Positions 54,901 through 63,306 of a stretch of DNA of 64,000 nt are shown here, one piece after another; positions within the stretch are counted from its first letter, which is position 1; each line of letters opens with the position of its first letter. The notes below the pieces were generated by a model. The model saw nothing but the letters and a program-made list of their open reading frames with translations, did not search any database and was not told where the DNA came from. The translations under genes were made by a program, and so were the position numbers. The DNA is taken from the NCBI RefSeq assembly GCF_900100735.1, contig NZ_FNCJ01000003.1, positions 310,001 to 374,000 of the forward strand, written 5' to 3'. This stretch comes from Paraburkholderia phenazinium (GTDB lineage: Bacteria > Pseudomonadota > Gammaproteobacteria > Burkholderiales > Burkholderiaceae).

Positions 54901-56198
54901 GGACAGTGAGTCAGGTCCTCGCCATGGCAGAGGATATTGACGGTACTACGGGAAACGACACGCTGTACGGTACAGCCGGTGCCAACGTCTTCGACGGTAA
55001 GGGCGGCAATGACCTCGAGGTTGGAAACGGCGGCGATGACACGTTTATCTTCAATCAGGGTTACGGTCACCTGGAAATCGACGAATCCGACCCAACAAAC
55101 GGTACGGTGGGTAAAGTCCTGCAACTCGGCGCAGGAATTACGGCATCGGGCATGACCGTTACAGTCGACAGCAATCAGGACATCCTGTTGACTGAGGGAA
55201 CTGACCAGATCCAGATCGATGGCATGGCTGACGGATCAGGACGGAATGGGGTCGGCGAGGTACAGTTTGCGGACGGGACCGTCTGGACAGCGAACCAGCT
55301 CATCGCAATGGCGCGCGACATCACGGGCACGACAGGCAACGATACCCTGTATGGGACAAACGGGGATGATATCTTCGACGGCAAAGGTGGCAACGACCTC
55401 GAAATCGGCAACGGCGGCAACGATACCTTCATATTTAACGCCGGTTACGGGAACCTCGAGATCAACGAGACAAACTTTGCTGCCGGCGCAACCAGCGTGT
55501 TGCAATTAGGGCAGGGTATCAGCGAGTCGTCGATGACTGTCGCCGGCACGAGCAACGGCGCGCTGGTGCTTACCGATGGGATAACAGGTGATCAGATCAC
55601 ACTGGATAATGGACTCTACGGAGACAACTACGGCGTCCAGCAGGTGCAGTTTGCTGACGGAACGACCTGGTCAGAGCAACAGTTGCTCCAGATGGCGACC
55701 ACCGGCATCTCTGCGAATGAATCCTTGTACGGTACGCCATTGTCCGACGTGTTCGACAGCCAGGGCGGAGCCGATACAGAGTATGGTAACGGCGGTAACG
55801 ATATCTATGTCCTGCAACCTGGCTACAGTCCGGTGACCGTCGTGAATGGCATCGCCAGTAACAACGTCGCGGCGGGTGATTTGTCCATCGAAGGAGTCAA
55901 CCCGGACGACATCTGGCTGCAGCAGGTGGGCAATGACCTGCAGGTCGACATCATTGGTTCGACGACCGAAGCCACCATCAAAAACTGGTTCAGTAACACC
56001 TATAGCCAGTTGGGGGAGCTGACAGTAAGCGGCGGAACAGGTGGCAACATGACGCTCGACACGCAGATCAATCAGCTGATCCAGGCGATGGCGACGTTTT
56101 CGGCAAACAACCCAGGGTTCGATCCGACATCTTCTGGCAATCCTTTGATTACCGACCCAACGCTGCTGGCCGCAGTTAATTCAGCATGGCACCAGTAA
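48933..56198 (+). CDS. Giant RTX-type type I-secreted protein with about 14 haemolysin-type repeats
   Basis: A 2421-residue extracellular protein, with no N-terminal signal peptide. Order: a helical, Ala/Gly-rich N-terminal region (about 1-190), LVIDLSGNGVQL and two EF-hand-like Ca sites (LDANHDGVINASD, DTNGNGVVDPGEL; about 205-315), a linker, then 14 units of about 125 residues (about 590-2290). Each unit has GTTGNDTLYG, FDGKGGNDLE, DTFIFNxGYGxLEINE, LQLGAGI and FADGTVWT patterns. The C-terminal 130 residues should carry the secretion signal. GGGAG stands before the ATG. HlyB-, HlyD- and TolC-like genes follow directly. Ca-dependent folding outside the cell and an adhesin or matrix role are likely; no lipase, protease or pore-forming motif is recognised. 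Confidence 0.9.
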   Translation: MAAPLPGFSIGATTLITGLIGAAESYNSYLNDTSSATPSSTSIQADLTGINNGLAGAVQGALMMGGTATEAFADSLTPLGIAATVANLSQLAQLLPGQMEELEAASTPEAQAAALQGLFDSGIGAVQDLGALLTAFPPTSEVGLTILAASTITQAIVDSPAGSVAESALANALSGIVQGLDNAWVTIAPYAQQIAALFGYSKTDPLVIDLSGNGVQLTPLAQSDAYFDLYNTGYAVHTGWVGPETGILVDDAGGGPIDSITNLFGSSTTDGFTALEALDANHDGVINASDPGFADLEVWTDTNGNGVVDPGELHSLSSLGIVSISLTTENVNQSVGGNEIEEVATYTKSDGTTGEIAEAYFNNSQLDSQYEGNYQFNPAVLTLPNLRGYGTLPDLYVAMSLDPTLLQMVQTFSTETLSDAASFAAQTKAILYQWASVENVAPDSQGSYIDAQELGVLEAFSGESFVSSFTGGSDPSNWHQGEVLTDAFNQLLAAVEVRLIAQGPLASLLPGVCFDYNADSLVGTPDLSTLVSGLVDAAPTGTAQAEQYWANAAPVIGTLCSALGLVPDAYTSALQTAFTSLSLPFTASEAVQGNVLVGDGTVDQLVTSASGPHYFDGGPSVRFEQSDGGGDVFVFNQGYGQLEINEYDSGASPDNVLQLGAGITPDEVSVGLDSNQDIILTIGTNDDQIKLDNEATGNLAYGVDEVQFADGTEWTQSQLIAWARNIQGTTGNDTLYGTNGPDLFDGKGGNDLEVGLGGGDTFIFNAGYGHLEINEVDHSSTPDNILQLGAGISESDVTVRATSDGTGLVLTDGVAGDQITLDNMLSNSPGSGSTSGVEQVQFADGTVWTSQQLVQMETTGTTGNDTLYGTPGPDLFDGKGGNDLEIGRGGGDTFIFNAGYGHLEISEMDDSSTPDNILQLGAGISESDITVQATSDGTGLVLTDGVAGDQITLDGMLSIPGSGVQQMQFADGTVWTAQQLVEMEMTGTSGNDTLYAGLEPGVFDGKGGDDYEQGDGKGDTFIFNQGYGHLEIEDEYFTGAPDSVLELGAGITASGMAVTVDSNHDILLTEGMHQIQIDGMADGSGENGVGQVQFSDGTILTASQILAMASDVTGTPGNDTLYGVVGMSNIFDGEGGNDLEIGSGDNDTFIFNQDYGNLEINESERWGATNVLQLGAGITPSSVTATTDGQNNVILTLGTNGDQIKLDGMADGRGDKGVQEVQFADGTVWTAAQIIATVTNFEGASGNDTFYGTSGADYFDGKGGNDYEVGNGGNDTFVFDQGYGKLEINENNGWYAPRVGTLLFGAGITPSSVSVMADLQGDVLLTIGSNGDQVKLDNMDTDEASFGIAQVQFADGTVWTASQILAQVSVVEGTGGNDTLQSLNDGVIFDGKGGDDVETGDGQNDTYIYQQGYGQLEIDDTSYPSSGVLLLGPGIDPSSLTVTGTTSGAIVMTDGVPGDQITLDNALPYGGGVGQIQFADGTTWSQTQLLQRLTTTGTTGNDTLVGSEYAAVFDGKGGDDYEQGGGNGDTFIFNAGYGQLEVNETSYSRSTNVLALGAGISESSVTAAATKSDGIILTDGVTGDQITLDNELDGGSNGVQQIQFSDGTTWSQQHLIQMAETTTGSPGNDVLIGGSVGSVFDGEGGNDYEQGGGNGDTFIFNAGYGHLEINESDSAGATNVLELGVGIIEYSLSVTATPNGAVVITDGTSGDQITLDGELWGNGIQQVQFADGTTWSDQQLLEQLTTTGTTGNDVLVGGQYPAIFDGKGGDDYEQGGGNGDTFIFNAGYGHLEINEPNYSGATNVLELGPGITESSVTASVDSNQDIILTIGTNGDQIQLDQMGFMTEYGVEVQFADGTVWTPSQIFAMASNHVGTTGNDTLYGTSGGPNTFDGNGGNDLEIGEGDDDTFIFNHGYGHLEINETYDPSDYPGALNVLQLGAGITPSAVTVTGDSGSDILLTDGTDQIQIDGEDSGKNARVQQVRFADGTVWTVSQVLAMAEDIDGTTGNDTLYGTAGANVFDGKGGNDLEVGNGGDDTFIFNQGYGHLEIDESDPTNGTVGKVLQLGAGITASGMTVTVDSNQDILLTEGTDQIQIDGMADGSGRNGVGEVQFADGTVWTANQLIAMARDITGTTGNDTLYGTNGDDIFDGKGGNDLEIGNGGNDTFIFNAGYGNLEINETNFAAGATSVLQLGQGISESSMTVAGTSNGALVLTDGITGDQITLDNGLYGDNYGVQQVQFADGTTWSEQQLLQMATTGISANESLYGTPLSDVFDSQGGADTEYGNGGNDIYVLQPGYSPVTVVNGIASNNVAAGDLSIEGVNPDDIWLQQVGNDLQVDIIGSTTEATIKNWFSNTYSQLGELTVSGGTGGNMTLDTQINQLIQAMATFSANNPGFDPTSSGNPLITDPTLLAAVNSAWHQ
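50701..55803 (+). repeat. Tandem coding repeats (about 380-395 bp units) in the RTX gene
   Basis: Thirteen clear units plus one degenerate first unit. Starts of successive units fall near 51112, 51505, 51889, 52270 and 52660, and so on. Units 2 and 3 are very alike at the DNA level (around 51120-51850), as are the DYEQGGGNGDTFIFNAGYG units around 53480-54310, which suggests recent internal duplication or gene conversion. Confidence 0.85.
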
Positions 56199-56217
56199 GA
56201 TTGTTTTTCGGCAGCAG

Positions 56218-56249
56218 GACCCCGTCACCTCCAGCGTGACGGGGTCTTT
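56218..56249 (+). terminator. Hairpin terminator between the RTX gene and the secretion genes
   Basis: An 11-bp perfect stem GACCCCGTCAC / GTGACGGGGTC with a seven-base loop is followed by TTT. The T tract is short, so some read-through into hlyB is likely; this would keep secretion genes below the level of the substrate gene. Confidence 0.7.
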
Positions 56250-56330
56250 GCCGGCGAGTACAACGGGGAAGTTGTAAGGCAATTCAGAATCACAACAGTA
56301 GCCGTATAAACCAACAACAAGGCACTACCA

Positions 56331-58454
56331 GTGACAGCCAGACCAGAAGAGATTGCCGCGGATCCGGGGCTCTCGGCACTCGTCCTGATTGCACGCCTGC
56401 ATGGCGTCGCAGCGGACGCAAACCAGCTTCGCCATGCGGCGGCGCTCAAGACGGAACGCTTTGGGGAACGGGATCTCATTCTCTCAGCCCGCTCGCTGGG
56501 CCTGAAAGCACGCGCCGTCACCGTGAGCGAAGCGCGGCTCGCAAAAACGCCGATTCCGGCCTTGCTGCTCGACAGCGCTGGTCAGCATTGTGTGCTGGCC
56601 GGTTGCGACGCAACGCGCGCCATGGTGCTCGAGTGCGGCGCGGCGACGCCTACGGTCAGCTCGCCGTCAGAGGTGATGACCCGCTCGGGCGGCCGTCTCC
56701 TGCTGTTTGCCTCGCGTGCCTCGCTCGCGGGCGAATTGGCCCGCTTCGACTTTTCGTGGTTCATCCCCGCCGTCGTCAAGTACCGTCGCCTGCTGCTGGA
56801 GGTGTTGCTGGTCTCGCTCGTGCTGCAGGTTTTCGGGCTGGTCTCGCCGCTGATGTTCCAGGTCGTGATGGACAAAGTTCTAGTCAATCGGGCCTACAAC
56901 ACGCTGAATGTCGTTTGCATAGCGCTTCTCGTCAGTTCGGTCTTTGAGATCCTGCTAACAGGGTTAAGAAACTACGTGTTTTCGCATACGACGAATCGCA
57001 TTGACGTTGAACTCGGTGCACGCCTGTTTCGTCACCTGGTCAGCTTGCCGCTTGCCTACTTCGAGGCGAGGCGCGTAGGCGATACAGTGGCGCGTGTGCG
57101 TGAGCTGGAAAACATCCGCAGCTTCCTGACTGGTCAGGCGCTGACTGCCGTTATCGACATGATCTTTTCAGTGATCTTTCTCGGCGTGATGTGTATCTAC
57201 AGCGTATGGCTGACGGTAATTGTCGCGATTTCGCTACCGGTCTACGCAACGATTTCCTTGACGCTGAACCCTCTCCTGCGTGACCGGCTGAACAACAAGT
57301 TTTCGCGTGGCGCTGATAACCAGTCATTCCTTGTCGAGGCCATTTCCGGTGTCCAGACTGTCAAGGCGATGGCGATCGAGCCACAATTCATCCGCCGCTG
57401 GGACAACCAGCTTGCGGCATATGTCACGGCGAGTTTTCGCGTCAATTCGTTAAGCAACGTTGGCCAGCAACTCATTCAACTCGTGGGCAAGCTGGTCACC
57501 CTTGCCACGTTGTTCTTCGGCGCAAAGCTGGTGATAGATGGCAGGCTTACCGTCGGCGAGCTGGTCGCCTTCAACATGATGTCACAGCGCGTTGCGGCCC
57601 CGGTGCTGCGGCTAGCGCAGTTGTGGCAGGATTTTCAGCAGATCGGTATTTCGATGTTGCGGCTGGGCGATATCCTGAATTCGCGCACGGAATTGCCGCA
57701 AAGCCGGCAGGCACTACCTGCGATAAAGGGCGAGGTATCCTTCGAGGATGTGCGCTTCCGTTACCGACCCGATGGTCATCCGGTTCTCAACGGTGTTGAC
57801 CTGACCATCCGGGCGGGAGAGATCGTTGGTATCGTCGGCCGCTCCGGGTCCGGTAAAAGCACACTGACAAAGCTATTGCAGCGCCTGTACGTTCCGGAAT
57901 ATGGGCGTGTGCGGATCGACGGTATTGATCTCGCGCTGGCCGATCCGGCGTGGTTGCGTCGGCAGATCGGTGTCGTGCTTCAGGAGAATCTGCTCTTTAA
58001 CCGGTCGATTCGCGACAACATCGCTGTGACGGATCCCGGTGCGACGCTGGAGATTGTGATCCATGCTGCGAAACTCGCCGGTGCACATGAGTTCATTTCA
58101 GAACTCCCTGAAGGCTACGACACGGTCGTCGGTGAGCACGGCTCAACGCTTTCCGGTGGGCAGCGGCAGCGCATTGCCATCGCGCGGGCTCTTCTCACGA
58201 ACCCACGCATCCTGATCTTTGACGAGGCCACAAGCGCGCTTGATTTCGAAACCGAGCGTGTGATCCAGAACAATATGCGGGCCATGTGTCAGGGGCGCAC
58301 GGTCATCATCATCGCACACAGGCTGACTGCAGTGCGTCACGCCCACCATATCATCGCGATGGACAAAGGTCAGATCGTCGAGCGGGGTAATCACGATCAC
58401 CTGATTCAGCAGAACGGTTATTACGCTCACCTCGTTTCCCTTCAGAACCCGTAA
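56331..58454 (+). CDS. Type I secretion ABC transporter (HlyB-like)
   Basis: A 707-residue inner-membrane exporter. An N-terminal C39-peptidase-like domain (about 10-125) lacks the catalytic cysteine, as in HlyB, where it serves to bind the substrate. The six-helix transmembrane domain spans about 150-430, and the ABC ATPase about 465-700, with Walker A GIVGRSGSGKSTLTK, signature STLSGGQRQRIAIARAL, Walker B ILIFDEATSALD and the H-loop IIAHRL. The GTG start at 56331 agrees with the family N-terminus (DPGLSALVLIARLHG). It lies next to HlyD- and TolC-like genes and downstream of the RTX substrate. Confidence 0.93.
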   Translation: MTARPEEIAADPGLSALVLIARLHGVAADANQLRHAAALKTERFGERDLILSARSLGLKARAVTVSEARLAKTPIPALLLDSAGQHCVLAGCDATRAMVLECGAATPTVSSPSEVMTRSGGRLLLFASRASLAGELARFDFSWFIPAVVKYRRLLLEVLLVSLVLQVFGLVSPLMFQVVMDKVLVNRAYNTLNVVCIALLVSSVFEILLTGLRNYVFSHTTNRIDVELGARLFRHLVSLPLAYFEARRVGDTVARVRELENIRSFLTGQALTAVIDMIFSVIFLGVMCIYSVWLTVIVAISLPVYATISLTLNPLLRDRLNNKFSRGADNQSFLVEAISGVQTVKAMAIEPQFIRRWDNQLAAYVTASFRVNSLSNVGQQLIQLVGKLVTLATLFFGAKLVIDGRLTVGELVAFNMMSQRVAAPVLRLAQLWQDFQQIGISMLRLGDILNSRTELPQSRQALPAIKGEVSFEDVRFRYRPDGHPVLNGVDLTIRAGEIVGIVGRSGSGKSTLTKLLQRLYVPEYGRVRIDGIDLALADPAWLRRQIGVVLQENLLFNRSIRDNIAVTDPGATLEIVIHAAKLAGAHEFISELPEGYDTVVGEHGSTLSGGQRQRIAIARALLTNPRILIFDEATSALDFETERVIQNNMRAMCQGRTVIIIAHRLTAVRHAHHIIAMDKGQIVERGNHDHLIQQNGYYAHLVSLQNP

Positions 58455-58456
58455 TC

Positions 58457-59887
58457 GTGATGAACTCTCTGAGGCTCCAGGCGCTAGGCGACCTTTGTCG
58501 ACGTTACGGTGCAATTTTCGGGTCGGCGTGGGCGATACGGGACCAGCTCGACACGCAACCACGCCCCGTTCAGGAACTGCAGTTCCTGCCGGCCAATCTG
58601 GAACTGATCGAGACGCCGACGCACCCGGCGCCGCGCTGGACGATACGCGTCATCGTTGCGCTCGCCTGTGTAGTTTTGCTGATTGCGGTGTTCGGCAGGC
58701 TGGATATTGTGGCAACAGCCAAGGGGAAGCTGATTCCCGGCGCGCGCGTAAAAGTCATCCAGCCAGCAATCACTGGTGTAGTGCGACAGATTCTGGTTCA
58801 CGACGGTCAGCGGGTGACGGCCGGACGGGCATTGCTGGTTCTCGACGCGACACAGGCGGCGGCTGACTCGGACAAAGCCCGCTCGGCGAAGATCGATGCC
58901 GCACTGGCATCTGCAAGGGCGCGTGCGCTATTGACCGCACAGCAAACCGGCTCTGCGCCCGTGATACCAACCATTGAAGGGGCATCTTCCGACAAGCAGA
59001 CGGACGCGCAGCGCTTCGCGGAAGGTCTGTACCGCGAGTATGCGGACAAACTGGCAGGCGCAAAGGCAGAGCTCCTTAAACGACAGGCGGAACTTGGAAC
59101 CACGTTGCAGGAGGTGGCAAAGCTAAGCGCCACAGCGCCGCTTGCGCGCAAGGAAGCCAACGATTACAAAGCGCTCGCCGTAGGCAGCTATGTGGCACAG
59201 CACGACTACCTCGAGAAGGAAAGGACCGCACTTGAGCAGGAACACGAGCTCGCAGCCCAGGAGAGTCACGCACAGGAGCTCAAGGACGGCATTGTCGAGC
59301 AGCAATCGGTGATTGAATCAACCACGTCGCAGTTCCGACGGGAGCAGCTCGATGCGCTCGACAAGGCGACACAGCAATTCGACCAGAACCGCGACGAGGA
59401 AACCAAGGCTGACACAAGGCAGCGCCTTTTGACGCTCTATTCGCCGGTTGCTGGAACAGTACAACAGTTGTCGGTCCATACGCTCGGCGGCGTTGTCACT
59501 ACCGCTCAATCGCTCATGGAGATTGTGCCGGACGATGCAGTCGAGGTTGAGGCCAATATCGAGAACAAGGATATCGGCTTCATCAACGCCGGTCAGGATG
59601 CCATCGTCAAGATTGAGGCGTTCCCCTATACCCGGTACGGTTACCTGAGGGGCAAAGTGGTGGCCGTATCGAATGACGCGGTGCAGGACAAGGACAAGAA
59701 GCTCGGCCTGACCTTCGTGGCCCGGGTGCGCTTGTCGACAAGCCAGATGCATATCAATAACAAGTGGATTAATCTCACCCCGGGCATGGAAGTGACGGCG
59801 GAAATCAAAACTGGGCGTCGAAGCGTTGCGGGCTATTTTCTGGATCCTCTGATGCAGGATGCAGAGGAGAGCCTGCGTGAGCGTTGA
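58457..59887 (+). CDS. Type I secretion membrane fusion protein (HlyD-like)
   Basis: A 476-residue periplasmic adaptor. A cytoplasmic N-terminus of about 60 residues precedes one membrane helix (IRVIVALACVVLLIAVFG), then a beta-barrel/lipoyl region (IQPAITGVVRQILVHDGQRV), a long coiled-coil hairpin (about 135-320) and a C-terminal beta domain with GGVVTTAQSLMEIVPDD and NLTPGMEVTAEIKTGRRS. It starts GTG-ATG directly after hlyB (2 bp). It bridges the ABC transporter and the outer-membrane channel. Confidence 0.92.
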   Translation: MMNSLRLQALGDLCRRYGAIFGSAWAIRDQLDTQPRPVQELQFLPANLELIETPTHPAPRWTIRVIVALACVVLLIAVFGRLDIVATAKGKLIPGARVKVIQPAITGVVRQILVHDGQRVTAGRALLVLDATQAAADSDKARSAKIDAALASARARALLTAQQTGSAPVIPTIEGASSDKQTDAQRFAEGLYREYADKLAGAKAELLKRQAELGTTLQEVAKLSATAPLARKEANDYKALAVGSYVAQHDYLEKERTALEQEHELAAQESHAQELKDGIVEQQSVIESTTSQFRREQLDALDKATQQFDQNRDEETKADTRQRLLTLYSPVAGTVQQLSVHTLGGVVTTAQSLMEIVPDDAVEVEANIENKDIGFINAGQDAIVKIEAFPYTRYGYLRGKVVAVSNDAVQDKDKKLGLTFVARVRLSTSQMHINNKWINLTPGMEVTAEIKTGRRSVAGYFLDPLMQDAEESLRER

Positions 59888-61418
59888 ACTCCTGGTTTGC
59901 AGGTGCTTGCGGCTATTGCCCGCAATGGGCCGTCAGCGGCAGCCCTCGCATGGCGAAACGCGCGCTGGCGTGCAGATCGTGTCTGTTGTATTGGCTGCAT
60001 TGGTGAACCTGGCTGGGCCTACATCTGCCTGGGCTGTCGACGTTTTTGGCACCAACAGCGGGGTACCCGCAACGCCGGCCGCTGCGATTCTGGCGGCCAA
60101 TACTGGTTCACCGTGCGAGTTTGGTCCGCCTGGCGCGCCGCTTCGACTCGAAGAGGCCGTTGATCGTGCGCTGTGCGAGAACCCCAAAACGCGTGAGGCC
60201 TGGGCAAACGTCAAGGTGCAGGCGGCGGGTGTGGGTGTTGCAAAGGCTGCATACCTTCCAACCGTATCGGGTACGTGGCAGGACGTACGCGATGACCAGG
60301 TGACCAACGTGACTGGATACCCGGCCTTGAGTTCGGCAAACCGCAGCACTGTCCAGAACGGTTCCGTTTCGCTTAACTGGGTCTTGTACGACTTCGGCGG
60401 GAGAAAGGCGGCGCTGGACAACGCGCGGGAACTGCTCGCGGCTGCCCGTGCCAATCAGGACGCTACGCTCGAGGACATCTTCTCGACGGTCGCGACGGAT
60501 TACTACGCAGCTCAGGCTGCTGCCGGAAAGCTCACTGCGGCTGAGGAAACCGAGAGGACTGCGCATGACAGCTTTGCCGCAGCCTCCGTGCGCGTCAGTA
60601 AAGGCGTGGCCGCGATCACCGATCAGCTGCAGGCGCAGACATCCTACGCGCAGGCAACCTACAATCGGGCGAAGGCCGAAGGCGATCTTCAGACCTCGCT
60701 CGGTACGCTGGCATCGGACATGAGTCTGAACCCGAGCGAACATATCGTCCTGCCGGCGGTCGGGGACGGTGTTACGCCAGATCGGGATTTCACCGAGTCA
60801 GTTGAAGAGTTGATCGACGAAGCCGAGCGCACGCACCCTAGTGTGGCCGCCGCCCGGGCGCAACTCGATGCAGCCATTGCGAAGGAGCAGGAGACCCGCG
60901 CGGAAGGACTGCCGAGCATCAGTTTTGTGACCAAATACAGTCACAACAACCAGCCTGCCAGTCTGGGCTTGGGGGAGCCGCAATTCCCCGCGACTGGGCA
61001 CGACTGGTACTTCGGGATTCAGGTACAGATTCCACTGTTCGAAGGCTTCGGCAGAACCTATCAGGTTCGTCAGGCGCATGCCCAGGTTGAGGTGCAGCAG
61101 TACACGCTTGACGAAGCAAGGCAGCAGGTTGGCCTCGATGTCTGGAAGAGCTACCAGTCCCTGCAAACCGACACCCAGAATCTGCAAAACACTGCTTCAT
61201 TGCTGCAGATCGCCCAGCAATCATTCGACGCTGCGAAGCACCGGTATAACTCCGGAGTGGGCAACATCCTCGAGCTGCTCAACGCACAGTCCTCGTTGTC
61301 GGAAGCCAACCGGCAACGCATTCAGGCGTTGACAGACTGGCGCGCGGCGAGGCTGCAGCTTGCGGCGAAAATCGGCCGGCTCGATATTACAGGTCTGCGT
61401 CGGGTCGACGGCGATTGA
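59877..61418 (+). CDS. Type I secretion outer membrane protein (TolC-like)
   Basis: About 513 residues with a hydrophobic export signal (VQIVSVVLAALVNLAGPTSA, then WA), followed by two OEP repeats. Helical stretches include LEEAVDRALCENPKTREAW and IDEAERTHPSVAAARAQLDA, and the C-terminal YNSGVGNILELLNAQSSLSE is typical of TolC. GTG 59877 overlaps the hlyD stop; ATG 59925 would give a shorter N-terminus still containing the signal. It completes the trans-envelope channel. Confidence 0.9.
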   Translation: MSVELLVCRCLRLLPAMGRQRQPSHGETRAGVQIVSVVLAALVNLAGPTSAWAVDVFGTNSGVPATPAAAILAANTGSPCEFGPPGAPLRLEEAVDRALCENPKTREAWANVKVQAAGVGVAKAAYLPTVSGTWQDVRDDQVTNVTGYPALSSANRSTVQNGSVSLNWVLYDFGGRKAALDNARELLAAARANQDATLEDIFSTVATDYYAAQAAAGKLTAAEETERTAHDSFAAASVRVSKGVAAITDQLQAQTSYAQATYNRAKAEGDLQTSLGTLASDMSLNPSEHIVLPAVGDGVTPDRDFTESVEELIDEAERTHPSVAAARAQLDAAIAKEQETRAEGLPSISFVTKYSHNNQPASLGLGEPQFPATGHDWYFGIQVQIPLFEGFGRTYQVRQAHAQVEVQQYTLDEARQQVGLDVWKSYQSLQTDTQNLQNTASLLQIAQQSFDAAKHRYNSGVGNILELLNAQSSLSEANRQRIQALTDWRAARLQLAAKIGRLDITGLRRVDGD

Positions 61419-61461
61419 GGAAGTGCATCCTGTGAGACACCGCTGATCTGCGAAGGGGGCC

Positions 61462-62781
61462 TTGTTGAAGATTCTATTCATTCACCAGAATTTGCCGGGA
61501 CAGTTCAGGCACGTGATGACGCATTACGCTCGCGTCCCAGGTGTGGAGGTGTTCGGACTGGGGGACGCCGCGCGGATCCGGGAGAACTTCGTCCGGCCAA
61601 TTGAAGGTGTAACGGTGTACGGTTACGCCTTCAATTCAAAGCACGAGAGTTCATCGTACCGGGCGCTACGTTCCACCGATCAGGCGGTGCGGCGTGGAAC
61701 CGCCGTCGCGAAGAGCCTGAAAAGCCTGCGCGACCAGGGTCTCCGGCCGGATGTCATCTACGGCCACCCGGGATGGGGCGAGATGCTGTATGTGCGCGAC
61801 CTGTTCCCGGATGCCCGGATCGCCAGCTATTGTGAGTTTTACTTCAACCGGTCCGGTCAGGACTATGGCTTCGACACGGAATTTTCGCCGGTGCAGGAGG
61901 ATGACTTTCACGTCCGGACCGAGAACATGACGCATGCAGTTAGCCTGCTTGCGAGCGATCTTGGAATCAGCCCGACGAGGTGGCAACAGTCGCGCTATCC
62001 GGCCGAACTCCAGTCGAAGATTGCAACGGTTCACGATGGCGTCGATACCCGTGTTATCAAGCCCGACCCAACTACCACCGTGATATTACCAGCGAGGAAT
62101 CTGGCATTGAGTTCCCGCGACGAAGTCGTCACATTTGCGAGCCGTAATCTCGAGCCCTATCGTGGGTTCCATATGTTCATGAGGGCGTTGCCTGAGTTGC
62201 TGCGGCGCAGACGAGCCGCCCACGTGTTGATCGTCGGTGGCGACCAGGTCTCATATGGCCGCCCGTTAAAAGGCAGGACGTATCGCGAGCACCTGCTCAC
62301 CGAGGTGGGGGAGCGCCTCGATCTTTCGCGGGTTCATTTTCTTGGTCATCTGTCGCACCGGGACTATCTGCGCGTGCTGCAGATCTCCACCGCTCATGTA
62401 TACCTCACCTATCCGTTCGTGCTGTCCTGGTCGATGCTCGAAGCAATGGCGTCCGGATGCGTCGTGATTGGCTCACACACCGCACCTGTCGAGGAAATCA
62501 TCGAGGACGGAAGGAACGGATTGCTGGTCGATTTTTTCGACCGGCGACAGCTTGTCGAAACGGTCGCTCAGGTCTGCGCTGAGCGGGAAGCCTATGGCGC
62601 CATGCGGCTGGCCGCGCGTGCGACTGTGGCGGACCATTACGATCTCCAGACTGTCTGCTTGCCCCGACAGATTGCGCTTCTGGAGAACCAGTCTGGCGCA
62701 TCGCACGCGCCTTATGAGGATATCGCCTCGCGTAAGACGCCTAAGAGCAATTCCAATCATTACCCGAGGGTCAGTCCATGA
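61462..62781 (+). CDS. Glycosyltransferase family 4 protein in the secretion operon
   Basis: A 439-residue GT-B glycosyltransferase. The N-terminal domain starts LKILFIHQNLPGQFRHVM. The C-terminal domain has the nucleotide-sugar region VTFASRNLEPYRGFHMFM, LIVGGDQVSYG, and the GT4 acidic patch in SWSMLEAMASGCVVIGSHTA followed by PVEEIIEDGRNGLLV. The TTG start follows GAAGGGGG. Position right after tolC, with an ATGA overlap to the next frame, suggests it modifies the RTX protein or a linked surface polysaccharide; which one is not known. Confidence 0.88.
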   Translation: MLKILFIHQNLPGQFRHVMTHYARVPGVEVFGLGDAARIRENFVRPIEGVTVYGYAFNSKHESSSYRALRSTDQAVRRGTAVAKSLKSLRDQGLRPDVIYGHPGWGEMLYVRDLFPDARIASYCEFYFNRSGQDYGFDTEFSPVQEDDFHVRTENMTHAVSLLASDLGISPTRWQQSRYPAELQSKIATVHDGVDTRVIKPDPTTTVILPARNLALSSRDEVVTFASRNLEPYRGFHMFMRALPELLRRRRAAHVLIVGGDQVSYGRPLKGRTYREHLLTEVGERLDLSRVHFLGHLSHRDYLRVLQISTAHVYLTYPFVLSWSMLEAMASGCVVIGSHTAPVEEIIEDGRNGLLVDFFDRRQLVETVAQVCAEREAYGAMRLAARATVADHYDLQTVCLPRQIALLENQSGASHAPYEDIASRKTPKSNSNHYPRVSP

Positions 62782-63050
62782 ATCATGCCGAGCCGTCATG
62801 GGAACCAGGAAACGCGGATCTTGCCGGTCTGGACAGGGAACTCGGGAAGAGTGATCGCTACGAAATTGCGTACGGTTCGGGCATCTACCAGCGGCGCGAC
62901 GAATATCTCGCCCGATCATTCAAGGCGGTCGGTGCGATAGCGGATATTCGTGACAGATCGCGTCGGAGCATAACCATGCCGTGTTCGTGCGGCGTGTTTG
63001 GTCGGTGCAAACGTATATGGTTACTGTTCGTACGGAGTATAGATACGTGA
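62778..63050 (+). CDS. Hypothetical protein, probably a truncated last gene of the secretion operon
   Basis: A 90-codon frame whose ATG overlaps the glycosyltransferase stop (ATGA), so it starts like a true operon member. After about 55-60 residues (DEYLARSFKAVGAIADIRDR) the sequence turns Arg/Cys-rich and runs towards the repeat region, suggesting truncation by a rearrangement. No family is recognised. Confidence 0.45.
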   Translation: MNHAEPSWEPGNADLAGLDRELGKSDRYEIAYGSGIYQRRDEYLARSFKAVGAIADIRDRSRRSITMPCSCGVFGRCKRIWLLFVRSIDT

Positions 63051-63116
63051 CCATCGCACTTTCGATGGCAAACCACACATTGACGCTCCGGCCCACTCAC
63101 TGATAGTGCTGCGGAG

Positions 63117-63244
63117 CAAATGTGTGAACGTCGAACGGGCCGGAACAGCCGAGTAGCAAACTTGTGAATGTGCGATTCAGGGGAGCAAATTTGTGAATAT
63201 CGAAGGAAAGCCTGCCCGCATTCACACTTTAGCTCCGAAGCACT
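63117..63244 (+). repeat. 128-bp direct repeat, copy 1 (transposon-end-like)
   Basis: Contains three direct GCAAAYKTGTGAAYRT-like motifs (about 63116, 63156 and 63185) and one inverted form near its right side (ATTCACACTTTAGCTCC). It recurs at 63307-63434. Such clustered motifs look like transposase-binding sites at an element end. Confidence 0.6.
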
Positions 63245-63306
63245 GATTTTGCAGCTTCCAGTACCCAAAAAGTCCGAAATTTAGTTCCCCGCGCTCCAGC
63301 GCAATG

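Noticed and set aside
48933..56198. CRISPR-like periodic repeats
   Set aside because: The periodicity is within one open frame and encodes haemolysin-type protein units of about 125 residues.
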